Positions 29,096 through 40,821 of a DNA stretch of 64,000 nucleotides are shown here, piece after piece. Within the stretch, counting starts at the first letter, position 1; the number at the start of each line of letters is the position of its first letter. The translations under genes were made by a program, and so were the position numbers. Location: contig NZ_CP056199.1 of the NCBI RefSeq assembly GCF_013782625.1, positions 3,614,588-3,678,587 of the forward strand, given 5' to 3'. The notes under the pieces were generated by a model. That model ran no database searches and was not told where the DNA came from. It worked only from the letters and a program-made list of their open reading frames with translations. Source of the stretch: Enterobacter sp. RHBSTW-00994. GTDB taxonomy: Bacteria > Pseudomonadota > Gammaproteobacteria > Enterobacterales > Enterobacteriaceae.

Positions 29096-29313
29096 ACAAT
29101 TTTCCACGTGCTTTTATCGTTTGCACAAATCGCAGGCAATTCGCATGTAAAACCCGCAAAGAGGGTGTTTTATAAACGGATTTTTCGGCCAGTTGTACAG
29201 ACTTCTGCGGGTGTGACCGTAAATTTTATGCGAGATAAGAGAGCTGAGAAGGTTAAAAACAGAGTGAATGAAATCGAATGGTAACTTTAAGCAGGAAGAA
29301 TAGCAGGAGGGTT

Positions 29314-29337
29314 GCGTCTCGCCCGACAGCGAGACGC
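29314..29337 (-). terminator. hairpin after csrA
   Basis: Perfect 9-bp stem GCGTCTCGC / GCGAGACGC with a 6-base loop, 8 bases past the csrA stop. A T run is lacking, so it may stabilise the 3' end as much as terminate. Confidence 0.55.
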
Positions 29338-29344
29338 GATAATA

Positions 29345-29530
29345 TCAGTAACTGGACTGCTGGGATTTTTCAGCCTGGATACGCTGGTAGATCTCTTCAC
29401 GGTGAACAGATACTTCTTTAGGGGCGTTTACGCCGATGCGTACCTGATTACCCTTCACCCCTAAAACTGTCACAGTGACCTCATCCCCAATCATGAGGGT
29501 CTCACCAACTCGACGAGTCAGAATCAGCAT
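29345..29530 (-). CDS. csrA: carbon storage regulator CsrA
   Basis: 61 residues, [23 protein letters not shown] with Leu4 and Arg6, and a C-terminal [14 protein letters not shown] including Arg44, the RNA-binding residues. A homodimeric regulator that binds GGA motifs in mRNA leaders and controls carbon flow, motility and biofilm. Placed between the tRNAs and alaS as in E. coli. Confidence 0.98.
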
Positions 29531-29720
29531 TCTTTGCTCCTTGAAAGATTAAAAGAGTCGGGTCTCTTGTATCCCGGCATTATCCATCATATAACGCCAA
29601 AAAGTAAGCGATGACAAACACGTAAAGTGTAAGCAGTCACGGCATCACATTCTGTTAAACGTAAGTTTAGCCGATATACACAAACTCAACCTGACTTTAT
29701 CATTATCGATAGCGCAGTGT

Positions 29721-29758
29721 ACAAGACGCCATAACGTTGCCGCTATGGCGTCTGCTTG
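29721..29758 (-). terminator. hairpin after alaS
   Basis: GACGCCATA / TATGGCGTC form a 9-bp perfect stem with a 10-base loop, extended outward by ACAA / TTGT. Lies 14-50 bases past the alaS stop. No T tract. Confidence 0.6.
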
Positions 29759-29771
29759 TGCTTTGTAGTTA

Positions 29772-32399
29772 TTACAGTTTCGCGCTTACCCAGCTTTCAA
29801 CGCTGGCCAATGCTGCAGGAAGTGCCGCCGCATCCGTACCACCGGCTTGCGCCATGTCCGGACGACCGCCACCTTTACCCCCCACTTGCTGAGCAACCAT
29901 GCCGATCAGTTCCCCTGCTTTAACGCGGTCGGTCACATCCTTAGAGACGCCCGCAATCAGAGAAACCTTACCTTCAGCCACAGTGGCCAGAACGATGACC
30001 GTTGAACCTAACTGGTTCTTCAGGTCGTCAACCATAGTGCGAAGCATCTTAGGCTCAACCCCGGCCAGATCGCTAACCAGCAGTTTAACACCTTTGATAT
30101 CTACCGCTTTGCTGGAGAGACTTGCGCTCTCCTGCGCTGCAGCCTGTTCTTTCAGCTGTTGCAGTTCTTTTTCCAACTGACGGGTACGATCGAGCGCAAC
30201 GCGCACTTTCTCACCCAGGTTATGACTATCGCCTTTCAACAACTGTGCAATATCGTGCAATTGGTCGCTCTGCGCATGCAGGCTGGCAATCGCGCCTTCG
30301 CCGGTTACCGCTTCGATACGACGTACACCCGCCGCAGTACCAGACTCGGAAACGATGCGGAACAGACCGATGTCACCAGTGCGGGAAGCATGAGTACCAC
30401 CGCACAATTCGGTAGAGAAGTCGCCCATGCTCAGTACGCGAACACGTTCGTCATATTTCTCACCAAACAGTGCCATCGCACCTTTCTTCTTCGCCGCCTC
30501 AAGCTCCATGATATTGGTTTCGATTGGCAGGTTACGGCGGATCTGCGCGTTCACCAGATCTTCAACCGCACGGATTTCAGATGGTTTCATCGCCTCAAAA
30601 TGAGAGAAGTCGAAACGCAGAATTTTATCGTTAACCAGAGAGCCTTTCTGTGCGACATGCGTACCCAGAACCTCACGCAGCGCAGCGTGCATCAGGTGCG
30701 TTGCCGAGTGGTTCAGACGGATACGTGCACGACGTGCTTCATCGACGTTTGCCTGAACACCTTCGCCCACTTTCAGTGAACCGGAAACCAGTTTGCCCTG
30801 GTGACCAATTGCCTGGCCGTATTTCTGAGTGTCGCTTACGCTGAAGCTGAAGCCGTTACCTTTCAGTTCGCCTTTATCGCCAACCTGGCCACCGGATTCC
30901 GCATAGAACGGAGTTTTATCAAGAACAACAACGGCTTCCTGACCCGCACTGATACTGTCGACCGCTTTACCGTCAACAAACAGGGCCGTCACTTTGCCAT
31001 TCAGTTCCAGGCTCTCATAGCCTTTGAATTCGGAGGCACTATCAACACGGATCATCGCGTTGTAATCAGCACCAAAACCGCTGGATTCACGCGCACGACG
31101 GCGCTGCTCTTCCATTGCAGCTTCAAAGCCTGCTTCGTCTACTTTAATGTCACGCTCACGGCAAACGTCTGCCGTCAAGTCAACCGGGAAGCCGTAGGTG
31201 TCGTACAGGCGGAAAGCAGTTTCGCCATCCAGCGTGTCACCCTTCAGTTTCGACAGTTCTTCATCGAGCAGAGCCAGACCGCGCTCCAGAGTACGCGCAA
31301 ACTGTTCTTCTTCAGTTTTCAGAACGTGTTCAACCTGCGTCTGCTGGCGTTTCAGTTCATCGCCCGCAGCACCCATTACGCCGATCAATGGGCCAACAAG
31401 CTTATAGAAGAAGGTGTCTTTCGCCCCCAGCATGTTGCCGTGACGGATTGCACGACGAATGATACGACGCAGAACATATCCACGGTTTTCATTCGACGGG
31501 ATCACGCCGTCAGCAATCAGGAATGCGCAAGAGCGAATATGGTCTGCGATAACGCGCAGAGATTTACTGCTGAGATCGGTCGCTCCCGTCACTTCCGCTA
31601 CTGATTTAATCAGTGTGCTGAACAGGTCGATGTCATAGTTGGAATTAACGTGCTGCAGAACGGCAGCAATACGTTCCAGCCCCATACCGGTATCAACCGA
31701 TGGCTTCGGCAGAGGTTCCATCGTGCCGTCAACCTGACGGTTGAACTGCATAAAGACGATGTTCCAGATCTCAATGTAGCGATCGCCGTCTTCTTCAGGT
31801 GTACCTGGAGGGCCACCCCAGATATGGTCGCCGTGATCATAGAAGATCTCAGTACATGGACCACAAGGACCGGTATCACCCATCTGCCAGAAGTTATCAG
31901 ACGCATAAGGCGCGCCTTTGTTATCGCCGATGCGAATAATGCGCTCGCGCGGGATACCGACTTCTTTTTCCCAGATTTCGTAGGCTTCATCGTCAGTTTC
32001 ATAGACGGTAACCCACAGACGCTCTTTCGGCAGATTGAACCAGTTTTCACCGGTCAGCAGTTCCCACGCATATTGAATAGCATCGTGTTTGAAGTAGTCG
32101 CCGAAGCTGAAGTTACCCAGCATTTCGAAGAAAGTATGGTGACGTGCAGTGTAACCGACGTTTTCCAGGTCATTGTGTTTACCGCCCGCACGCACGCAAC
32201 GCTGTGAGGTGGTGGCGCGGGAATAATTACGCTTGTCGAGACCAAGGAAAACATCCTTGAACTGGTTCATCCCGGCGTTGGTAAACAGTAAAGTCGGGTC
32301 GTTGTTCGGTACCAGGGAGCTGCTGGCAACAACCTGGTGTCCCTTACTATGGAAAAAATCGAGAAACGCCTGACGGATCTCAGCGGTGCTCTTGCTCAT
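29772..32399 (-). CDS. alaS: alanine-tRNA ligase AlaS
   Basis: 875 residues (E. coli 876). Class II motifs are near the N-terminus ([25 protein letters not shown]), the editing-domain zinc sites are HSATHLMHA and [13 protein letters not shown], and the Gly-rich C-terminal C-Ala domain reads [17 protein letters not shown]. It charges tRNA-Ala and clears Ser/Gly mischarging. Flanked by recX and csrA as in E. coli. Confidence 0.98.
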   Translation of the reverse strand: MSKSTAEIRQAFLDFFHSKGHQVVASSSLVPNNDPTLLFTNAGMNQFKDVFLGLDKRNYSRATTSQRCVRAGGKHNDLENVGYTARHHTFFEMLGNFSFGDYFKHDAIQYAWELLTGENWFNLPKERLWVTVYETDDEAYEIWEKEVGIPRERIIRIGDNKGAPYASDNFWQMGDTGPCGPCTEIFYDHGDHIWGGPPGTPEEDGDRYIEIWNIVFMQFNRQVDGTMEPLPKPSVDTGMGLERIAAVLQHVNSNYDIDLFSTLIKSVAEVTGATDLSSKSLRVIADHIRSCAFLIADGVIPSNENRGYVLRRIIRRAIRHGNMLGAKDTFFYKLVGPLIGVMGAAGDELKRQQTQVEHVLKTEEEQFARTLERGLALLDEELSKLKGDTLDGETAFRLYDTYGFPVDLTADVCRERDIKVDEAGFEAAMEEQRRRARESSGFGADYNAMIRVDSASEFKGYESLELNGKVTALFVDGKAVDSISAGQEAVVVLDKTPFYAESGGQVGDKGELKGNGFSFSVSDTQKYGQAIGHQGKLVSGSLKVGEGVQANVDEARRARIRLNHSATHLMHAALREVLGTHVAQKGSLVNDKILRFDFSHFEAMKPSEIRAVEDLVNAQIRRNLPIETNIMELEAAKKKGAMALFGEKYDERVRVLSMGDFSTELCGGTHASRTGDIGLFRIVSESGTAAGVRRIEAVTGEGAIASLHAQSDQLHDIAQLLKGDSHNLGEKVRVALDRTRQLEKELQQLKEQAAAQESASLSSKAVDIKGVKLLVSDLAGVEPKMLRTMVDDLKNQLGSTVIVLATVAEGKVSLIAGVSKDVTDRVKAGELIGMVAQQVGGKGGGRPDMAQAGGTDAAALPAALASVESWVSAKL

Positions 32400-32531
32400 A
32401 ATTATCCTGAAATCAAGCTAACGAAATGTCGTAGCCAAGCCTGCTCCTGACATCAGTTGGACAGACCTGCTACTGGAAAAAGTGGGAATAAGATAAGTTT
32501 TCTTGGGAGGGAAGTAAAATCCCGCATGCGT

Positions 32532-33032
32532 TCAATCTGCAAAATTACGCCATATATCCTGAATATCTTCCATCAGGTAGCCGCGATAGAGCAAAAAGCG
32601 CTGGATTTTAACTTTTTCTGAAAATTCTCGTGGTAGCGGCTCACCATACTTGCGGGCGGCCTGCGCATACGCCAGTTCACACCAGTCGATATCACATTCA
32701 CGCATCGCTTTTTCGGTGGATTCGCGCGCGATACCCTTCTGATTCAGCTCCTGACGGATACGCGCCGGGCCGTACCCTTTTCGGCTGCGACTGGCAATGA
32801 AACGAGAGACAAAACGGTCATCATCCAGATAATGGTATTCGTAGCACCAGGCAATGACGCGATCATAATCTTCTGCAGTGGCATCAATCTCTTCCGGACC
32901 ATTTTTACTCATGATGGGCGCAGAGAGTTTACGCCGTAGTTCCTGTTCGCTGTGGTCACGAACCGCCAAAATGCGTACAGCGCGATCCAACAAGCGAGCA
33001 TAGGCAGAACGACGCGATGTGGGTTCACTCAT
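32532..33032 (-). CDS. recX: RecA regulator RecX
   Basis: 166 residues of tandem three-helix repeats, with the family motif [21 protein letters not shown]. It limits RecA filament growth. It lies 68 bases downstream of recA, past an intrinsic terminator, so it is expressed by partial readthrough of the SOS-induced recA transcript. Confidence 0.95.
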   Translation of the reverse strand: MSEPTSRRSAYARLLDRAVRILAVRDHSEQELRRKLSAPIMSKNGPEEIDATAEDYDRVIAWCYEYHYLDDDRFVSRFIASRSRKGYGPARIRQELNQKGIARESTEKAMRECDIDWCELAYAQAARKYGEPLPREFSEKVKIQRFLLYRGYLMEDIQDIWRNFAD

Positions 33033-33057
33033 ACAAAACCTGCTGTATTACAAATGC

Positions 33058-33082
33058 AAAAAGGGCCGCATCCGCAGCCCTT
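33058..33082 (-). terminator. recA intrinsic terminator (partial, between recA and recX)
   Basis: On the minus strand AAGGGC-TGCGGATGCG-GCCCTT followed by TTTTT. A classic intrinsic terminator that leaves recX to readthrough. Confidence 0.85.
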
Positions 33083-33100
33083 CATTTTTAAACGAGAGAA

Positions 33101-34195
<1,095 letters not shown>

Positions 34196-34227
34196 TTACT
34201 GGGGGTGAATTCTGTTCTGTTGATGCG

Positions 34228-34255
34228 ATTATACTGTATGGTCATACAGTATCAA
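34228..34255 (-). promoter_or_regulatory. recA promoter
   Basis: On the minus strand TTGATA (34250-34255), a 16-base spacer, and TATAAT (34228-34233). The -35 overlaps the stop codon of pncC, and the spacer is filled by the LexA box. Confidence 0.9.
34232..34251. promoter_or_regulatory. LexA (SOS) box of recA
   Basis: TACTGTATGGTCATACAGTA, a near-perfect LexA operator with CTGT-N8-ACAG, sitting between -35 and -10 of the recA promoter. Confidence 0.96.
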
Positions 34256-34749
34256 GTGTTTTGTAGAAATTGTTGCCAGAGCGTTTTTAACGCATATTCT
34301 GTTGCCTGACGGCGCACGCTTTCGCGATCGCCGCTAAAGCACTCACGGCGAGTGATCCCTTCGCCTTGCGACGTAGCGAAGCCAAACCAGACTGTGCCTA
34401 CAGGCTTCACATCACTGCCGCCATCTGGTCCAGCAATGCCGCTGATAGAAATCGCATAATCGGCACACGCTTCTTTCAGTGCCCCAATCGCCATTTCAAT
34501 AACCACCGGTTCACTGACCGCGCCGTGCTGCTCGAGCGTAGATTCACGCACGCCAATCATCTGCGCTTTAGCCTCGTTACTGTAGGTGACAAAGCCACGC
34601 TCAAACCAGGCGGAACTGCCCGCAATATCCGTAATCACTTTCGCTACCCAACCGCCCGTGCAGGACTCGGCGGTGGTTAATGTCGCACCTCGCTGCTTCA
34701 GCGCCAGCCCTACCACTTCGCTAAGCTGCATCAATTCATGGTCAGTCAT
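34252..34749 (-). CDS. pncC: NMN amidohydrolase PncC
   Basis: 165 residues from the ATG at 34749 (MTDHELMQLSE...), equal to E. coli. CinA C-terminal-type motifs TTAESCTGGWVAKVITDIAGSS, FVTYSNEAK and SISGIAGPDGG are clear. It deamidates nicotinamide mononucleotide to NaMN in pyridine-nucleotide recycling. Its stop codon overlaps the recA promoter. Confidence 0.96.
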   Translation of the reverse strand: MTDHELMQLSEVVGLALKQRGATLTTAESCTGGWVAKVITDIAGSSAWFERGFVTYSNEAKAQMIGVRESTLEQHGAVSEPVVIEMAIGALKEACADYAISISGIAGPDGGSDVKPVGTVWFGFATSQGEGITRRECFSGDRESVRRQATEYALKTLWQQFLQNT

Positions 34750-34842
34750 TATCGCTCCAGGCCTTAGAAAAACGTGCAGCACAAGATAGCACTTTCTCAT
34801 CAGATATGGGGATGGTGTTCAGGTTTTACGAGGAGGCTTCAG

Positions 34843-34869
34843 AAAAAAGCCGATGCAGACGCATCGGCT
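34843..34869 (-). terminator. terminator of the metal ABC transporter operon
   Basis: On the minus strand AGCCGATGC-GTCT-GCATCGGCT followed by a run of six T. A perfect 9-bp stem just past the stop of the binding-protein gene. Confidence 0.9.
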
Positions 34870-34879
34870 GGAGAGGCAG

Positions 34880-35758
34880 TTACTTCATACTATTTGCAAG
34901 CGTATCAACATTGTGGCGGAACGCGTTGACGTAGGTATCCGCCACTCCGCCTTTTGCAGACAAGGCCTCAGGGTAAAGTTCTCCCCCCGGTTGTGCGCCT
35001 GTGGCACTGGCGATCTGTTTTACAAGACGCGGATCGAGCTGGTTTTCCATAAACCAGGTTTTCACGCCATCCACTTTAATCTGATTGATGATCTCAGCCA
35101 CCTGGGCCGCACTCGCTTCGCTCTCAGACGAAAGTCCCTGAGGAGCCATAAAAGTCACGCCGTAGGCACGGCTGAAGTACCCGAAGGCGTCATGGCTGGT
35201 CAGCACTTTACGTTTATCTTGCGGGATCTGGCTGAAACGCGTTTTTGCCCAGCTATCCAGCTGCGTAAGCTGTGCGATATACGGTTTACCAGAAGCCTCA
35301 AGCGCCGTTTTATTTTCCGGATCAGCGTTTACCAGACCCTCCAGAATATTTTGCGCGTACAAAGCCCCATTTGCAGCACTGTTCCATGCATGCGGATCGG
35401 TCACGGTTTTACCATCCTCTTCCAGGGTGTGCGTTTTTACCCCTGCTGAGGCCACTACAAGCTGGCCTTTAAAACCGGATGCTTTAACCAGCCTGTCGAG
35501 CCAGCCTTCCAGGCCCAGGCCGTTCACTACCACCACATCTGCTTTGCTCAGCGCCGCACTGTCTTTCGGCGATGGTTCAAAGGTATGCGGGTCGCCGTCC
35601 GGGCCCACCAGTGTCGTCACCTTCACCTGCGAGCCCCCCACTTCTTGCGTGATATCACCCAGAATTGAAAAGCTAGTCACCACATTCAGCGTTTTTGCCA
35701 GCACACTTTGCGACATCAATCCCAGTGCGAGCGCAATTACAACCCCTGTACGTTTCAT
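34880..35758 (-). CDS. metal (zinc/manganese) ABC transporter substrate-binding protein
   Basis: 292 residues from the ATG at 35758, giving the signal peptide MKRTGVVIALALGLMSQSVLA. It is a cluster A-I (ZnuA/SitA-like) binding protein: the metal histidines sit in GDPHTFEPSPKD and TDPHAWNSA, and the later pocket residues in SHDAFGYFSRAYG. There is no His-rich acidic loop of the ZnuA kind. Last gene of the inserted operon; overlap of the longer frame with the permease gene is not needed. The Zur-like site upstream argues for zinc, though manganese or iron cannot be excluded. Confidence 0.9.
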   Translation of the reverse strand: MKRTGVVIALALGLMSQSVLAKTLNVVTSFSILGDITQEVGGSQVKVTTLVGPDGDPHTFEPSPKDSAALSKADVVVVNGLGLEGWLDRLVKASGFKGQLVVASAGVKTHTLEEDGKTVTDPHAWNSAANGALYAQNILEGLVNADPENKTALEASGKPYIAQLTQLDSWAKTRFSQIPQDKRKVLTSHDAFGYFSRAYGVTFMAPQGLSSESEASAAQVAEIINQIKVDGVKTWFMENQLDPRLVKQIASATGAQPGGELYPEALSAKGGVADTYVNAFRHNVDTLANSMK

Positions 35759-35772
35759 CGTTTCCCCTTGCG

Positions 35773-36633
35773 TTAAAAAAGCGCACGCAGACTGCCAGCC
35801 AGCCTGCTGCGCGTGCCAAATAAAACAGAGATAAAGAACAGCACGCTGGCGGTCAGCACGATGGCGGGTCCGGCAGGTAAACTCACCGCCCAGGAGAGGC
35901 TTAACCCCAGCCACGCACAAAACACACCGCTAATACCCGCCATCAGAAGTAATCCTGGTAATGTACGGACCCAACACCGCGCAGCCACTGCCGGAAGCAT
36001 CATCAGGCCAACCGCCATCAACGTTCCCAGCACCTGAAATCCCGCCACCAGGTTAAGCACCAGCAGAGCAAGAAACAGGCCATGCAATACTCCCGGCAGC
36101 CATCGGGCGTTGACTTGCAGCCATGCGGTATCGAAAGCTTCTGTGACCAGTCCACGATAAAAAATCGCCAGGGTGATCAACGTGAGGATGCAAACACCGG
36201 CTACAAACAGTGCGGCATTGTTATCCACTGCGAGAATTGAGCCAAAGAGCAGATGCAGCAGGTCGACATTCGACCCGCGCAGAGACACCAGCGTGACGCC
36301 TAGTGCCAGCGAGCCCAGGTAGAACCCTGCAAAACTGGCATCTTCTTTCAGTGGTGTCCGACGGCTCACCAGACCAGCCACCAGCGCAACCGTAATTCCG
36401 GCAATAAAACCGCCAATACTCATCGCCAGCAATGACATCCCATTGAGCAGATATCCCACCGCCACTCCGGGCAGAATCGCGTGTGAAAGGGCATCGCCCA
36501 TCAGGCTCATACGTCGTAGCAGAAGAAATACGCCCAGTGCAGTGGTGCTCACAGAGAGCGCCAGGCATACCACCAGCGCACGACGCATAAAGCCGTATTC
36601 AATAAACGGCTGAAAAAAGAGATGCCAGATCAT
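35773..36633 (-). CDS. metal ABC transporter permease (ZnuB/SitC family)
   Basis: 286 residues with about eight hydrophobic helices, typical of the ABC-3 family. RRMSLMGDALSHAILPGVAVGYLL carries the conserved GDALSH motif near the N-terminus, and GLMMLPAVAARCW the later helix. Its ATG overlaps the ATPase stop (ATGA), and the binding-protein gene follows within 15 bases. Confidence 0.93.
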   Translation of the reverse strand: MIWHLFFQPFIEYGFMRRALVVCLALSVSTTALGVFLLLRRMSLMGDALSHAILPGVAVGYLLNGMSLLAMSIGGFIAGITVALVAGLVSRRTPLKEDASFAGFYLGSLALGVTLVSLRGSNVDLLHLLFGSILAVDNNAALFVAGVCILTLITLAIFYRGLVTEAFDTAWLQVNARWLPGVLHGLFLALLVLNLVAGFQVLGTLMAVGLMMLPAVAARCWVRTLPGLLLMAGISGVFCAWLGLSLSWAVSLPAGPAIVLTASVLFFISVLFGTRSRLAGSLRALF

Positions 36634-37283
36634 GCCACCCTCACTCGCCCGGTTTTCCAGTGCGGAGTGCCTGAATCCAGCCGTAATGTTTGTGGGAAAT
36701 GGCGCGACACGCGCTCGCTGTCGTGCAGAACCGCCAGCAATGTTTGACCCTGCAGGTACATCTCCAGCATCAGTTCCATCAACACGTTGCAGGTGGCTTC
36801 ATCAACGCCGGTGAATGGCTCATCCAGCATAACCAGCGGCGCTTCCTGTACCAGCACCCGGGCAAACAGCATCCGCTGGAACTGACCGCCAGACAGTTCA
36901 TCAATGGTCGATAACGCCATCGACTCCAGCCCCACCCGTTCCAACGCCCGAATTATGTTAAGGCGCGTTTTACGGCGAAACCCGCCCAGCAGCGAAACCG
37001 ACGGCCAGCACCCCATACTCACCACATCCTGAACGGTGAGAGGAAATTGTGCTTCCAGTGCGTGACGTTGCGCCAGCCAGCCAATCACCGGGCGTTTCCC
37101 CTGCCAGTGAAAACTACCGTTAACCGGAGGAATAAACCCGGCGAGGGTTTTCAATAGCGTGGATTTACCGCATCCATTAGCACCGACAATCGCTGTCATA
37201 CTTCCACGCTCAATCACGCCCGTCAGCGGCTGGGTAACAGGTTGACGTTCATACCCGGCGACCAGGTGATTCATTACGATCAT
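36630..37283 (-). CDS. metal ABC transporter ATP-binding protein
   Basis: 217 residues from the ATG at 37283 (MIVMNHLVAGYERQP); the frame is open further upstream but that stretch codes a different peptide in another frame. Walker A GANGCGKST (about 35-43), signature LSGGQFQRMLFARVL, Walker B LVMLDEPFTGVD. First large gene of the transporter operon. Its start codon overlaps the stop of a 35-codon ORF by ATGA, which suggests translational coupling. Confidence 0.88.
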   Translation of the reverse strand: MIVMNHLVAGYERQPVTQPLTGVIERGSMTAIVGANGCGKSTLLKTLAGFIPPVNGSFHWQGKRPVIGWLAQRHALEAQFPLTVQDVVSMGCWPSVSLLGGFRRKTRLNIIRALERVGLESMALSTIDELSGGQFQRMLFARVLVQEAPLVMLDEPFTGVDEATCNVLMELMLEMYLQGQTLLAVLHDSERVSRHFPQTLRLDSGTPHWKTGRVRVA

Positions 37284-37387
37284 GGCAATGCCACCGCCCA
37301 GCGCACGGCCAGCCCGATGAACAAAACAAGTACCAGCGCGAACAGGAATCGCGACCACGCGGAAAGGGAAAAAAGGGATGTTGACAT
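37280..37387 (-). CDS. candidate small membrane protein, 35 residues, coupled to the metal ABC ATPase
   Basis: Read directly from the minus strand: an ATG at 37387 opens 35 codons, MSTSLFSLSAWSRFL then FALVLVLFIGLAVRWAVALP, ending in a TGA that overlaps the ATPase ATG (ATGA). One hydrophobic helix with a single basic residue on each side. The ribosome site is weak (GGTG). It lies between the Zur-like box and the ATPase, so it is the first reading frame of the transcript. It could be a real single-pass subunit or regulator, or a leader whose translation couples to the transporter. No known homologue comes to mind. Confidence 0.5.
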   Translation of the reverse strand: MSTSLFSLSAWSRFLFALVLVLFIGLAVRWAVALP

Positions 37388-37405
37388 CACAGCACCATGA
37401 AATAA

Positions 37406-37420
37406 TGTTATAACATAACA
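37406..37420. promoter_or_regulatory. putative Zur box of the metal ABC operon
   Basis: TGTTATAACATAACA differs by one base from the perfect Zur palindrome TGTTATA-N-TATAACA found at enterobacterial znu genes. It lies 19 bases before the small ORF and 123 before the ATPase gene, as expected for a zinc-repressed promoter. Confidence 0.7.
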
Positions 37421-37489
37421 ATAATCAAATGCGATTAAGATGTAAATGCAGGCAGTAATACGGGAGTGTGGCGAAATGTTTCTGTGTCG

Positions 37490-37516
37490 TTCCCCTCTCC
37501 CTGTGGGAGAGGGGAA
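37490..37516. repeat. CCCTCTCCC-type palindrome after mltB
   Basis: Perfect 12-bp arms TTCCCCTCTCCC / GGGAGAGGGGAA around TGT, followed by AAA, 9 bases past the mltB stop (mltB reads leftward). Dispersed family member at a 3' end. Confidence 0.7.
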
Positions 37517-37525
37517 AATAACGTA

Positions 37526-38626
37526 TTACTGGCTAAACGGAGACGCCGCAGGGGCACGCGCCTGGGAAACCGCCAGGCCCAGTTGCCACACTGCCATAGC
37601 GTAATGCGTGCTGTGGTTATAACGGGTAATGGTGTAGAAGTTCGGCAGACCATACCAGTACTGATAGCCCGTACCAACATCAAGACGCAGCAAACTCACC
37701 TGCTGAGCATTACCGAGTGGTTGCGTTGGCGTCAAACCCGCAGCTGCAAGCTGTGAAATGCTGTAACTGGTTTTGAAGCCATTCTCCAGCCCAGGCGCCT
37801 GGCCATTTGCCTGGACCGCAACCTGGCCGCCTGCGGTCCAGCCGTGCGCTTTGAAGTAGTTCGCCACGCTGCCGATGGCATCTACCGGATCCCACAGGTT
37901 GATATGTCCGTCACCATTAAAGTCGACAGCATATTGCTTATAGGACGATGGCATAAACTGACCATAACCCATTGCTCCGGCAAATGAGCCTTTCAGCTCC
38001 AGCGGATCATCCTGCTCGTTGCGCGCCATCAGCAGGAAGGTTTCCAGCTCAGAGGAGAAATACTCGGCGCGGCGCGGATAGTTAAAGGAGAGTGTCGCCA
38101 GCGCATCCAGAATACGGGTTTTCCCCATCACCCGGCCCCAGCGCGTCTCCACACCGATGATACCGACGATAATTTCCGGCGGCACACCGTACACCTGCCA
38201 CGCACGGTTAAGCGCATCTTCATACTGATTCCAGAACACCACGCCATTTTGCACGTTGTCCGGGGTAATAAATTGTTTGCGATAACGCAACCACGCACCA
38301 TTTGGCCCGGTAGGGGCTTGCGCAGTTGGCGCTTGTCTGTCCATCAGGCGCAGCACGTAATCCAGACGTTTCGCCTGAGAAAGAATTTCGTGCAGCTGTT
38401 GTTTGTCAAAACCGTGTTTGCTCACCATTTTATCGATGAACTGCTCGGCCGCCGGATTATTCGCGAAGTCACCGCCCATCTGCATTGTGTTGTGCTGAGG
38501 CTCCAGCAAAAATCCCCCGGAGGGTGCGCCAGCAGTCGGCTGAACAGCTTCAGTCTTAGGTTTGCTACTACAGGCGGAAAGCAGAATAAGCGCAGGTAAC
38601 AGCGCTGCATAACGACGCTTGAACAT
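37526..38626 (-). CDS. mltB: membrane-bound lytic murein transglycosylase B
   Basis: 366 residues from the ATG at 38626 (MFKRRYAALLPALILLSAC), with lipobox LSAC at 16-19, so an outer-membrane lipoprotein. The catalytic glutamate lies in IIGVETRWGRVMGK, and AGAMGYGQFMPSSYKQYAVDFNGDGHINLWDP matches the goose-lysozyme-like core with its EF-hand-like metal loop. It cuts peptidoglycan strands to 1,6-anhydromuropeptides. Confidence 0.96.
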   Translation of the reverse strand: MFKRRYAALLPALILLSACSSKPKTEAVQPTAGAPSGGFLLEPQHNTMQMGGDFANNPAAEQFIDKMVSKHGFDKQQLHEILSQAKRLDYVLRLMDRQAPTAQAPTGPNGAWLRYRKQFITPDNVQNGVVFWNQYEDALNRAWQVYGVPPEIIVGIIGVETRWGRVMGKTRILDALATLSFNYPRRAEYFSSELETFLLMARNEQDDPLELKGSFAGAMGYGQFMPSSYKQYAVDFNGDGHINLWDPVDAIGSVANYFKAHGWTAGGQVAVQANGQAPGLENGFKTSYSISQLAAAGLTPTQPLGNAQQVSLLRLDVGTGYQYWYGLPNFYTITRYNHSTHYAMAVWQLGLAVSQARAPAASPFSQ

Positions 38627-38848
38627 GGGACATCCATTTAACGAGTTCGATAAGAGCCCAGTATGGTAAAACATCCCAGACACCTCAAGGAAGCGGTACT
38701 GACCCCCTCCCCCAAATCTTTACGCTCCCCAACGCAAATTTGCGCACTTATTAACCAAAACCCATTCACACCATCAATTAACTTTCAAAATAATCCTTTT
38801 TTCTTTCATTGTGAGATCCAATTAACACTTTAAAACCTTTCAAAATGA

Positions 38849-40431
<1,583 letters not shown>

Positions 40432-40443
40432 GAGGTTCCTGCG

Positions 40444-40806
40444 ATGACCGTGATTTACCAAACCACTATTACCCGCGTCGGCCAAAGTGCAGCCGATGCA
40501 CTCAGCGACCAGATGCTGATTACTTTTCGCGAAGGTGCACCGGCAGATATTGAAGAGTTCTGTTTTATTCACTGCCACGGTGAGCTGAAAGGCGAACTGA
40601 AGGCCGGCAGCCAGCTTGAACTGGGTGAAACGCACTATGCGGTGACCGCCGTCGGTGACGTGGCCGAACAAAACCTACGGGAGTTAGGCCATATCACCCT
40701 GCGTTTTGACGGCCAGTTGCAGGCGGAATATCCCGGCACAGTGCATGTGGCGGGTCCGGTCCCGCAGGCTGTCACCCCAGGCTGCACATTAAAGTTTGTT
40801 GCGTAA
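40444..40806 (+). CDS. srlB: sorbitol PTS enzyme IIA component SrlB
   Basis: 120 residues starting MTVIYQTTITRVGQSAADALSDQML. A soluble IIA of the glucitol family; the histidine in FCFIHCHGELKGEL is the likely phosphate carrier between HPr and SrlE. Third gene of the operon. Confidence 0.96.
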   Translation: MTVIYQTTITRVGQSAADALSDQMLITFREGAPADIEEFCFIHCHGELKGELKAGSQLELGETHYAVTAVGDVAEQNLRELGHITLRFDGQLQAEYPGTVHVAGPVPQAVTPGCTLKFVA

Positions 40807-40821
40807 TTTAAGGAGAAAGAT

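Larger units (their letters stand above)
29003..29344. other. 342-base gap between serV and csrA
   Basis: Holds the tRNA promoter (29068-29095), no supported gene, and near csrA a strong hairpin (29314-29337). The stretch 29100-29310 is otherwise unremarkable and AT-rich. Confidence 0.6.

Noticed and set aside
30801..31604. 267-codon ORF antisense to alaS
   Set aside because: Overlaps the conserved synthetase on the other strand and shows no domain or start signal.
38810..38830. CRP site upstream of srlA
   Set aside because: Only one half-site (TGTGA) is good; the second half reads ATTAA. Mentioned in the srlA entry only.
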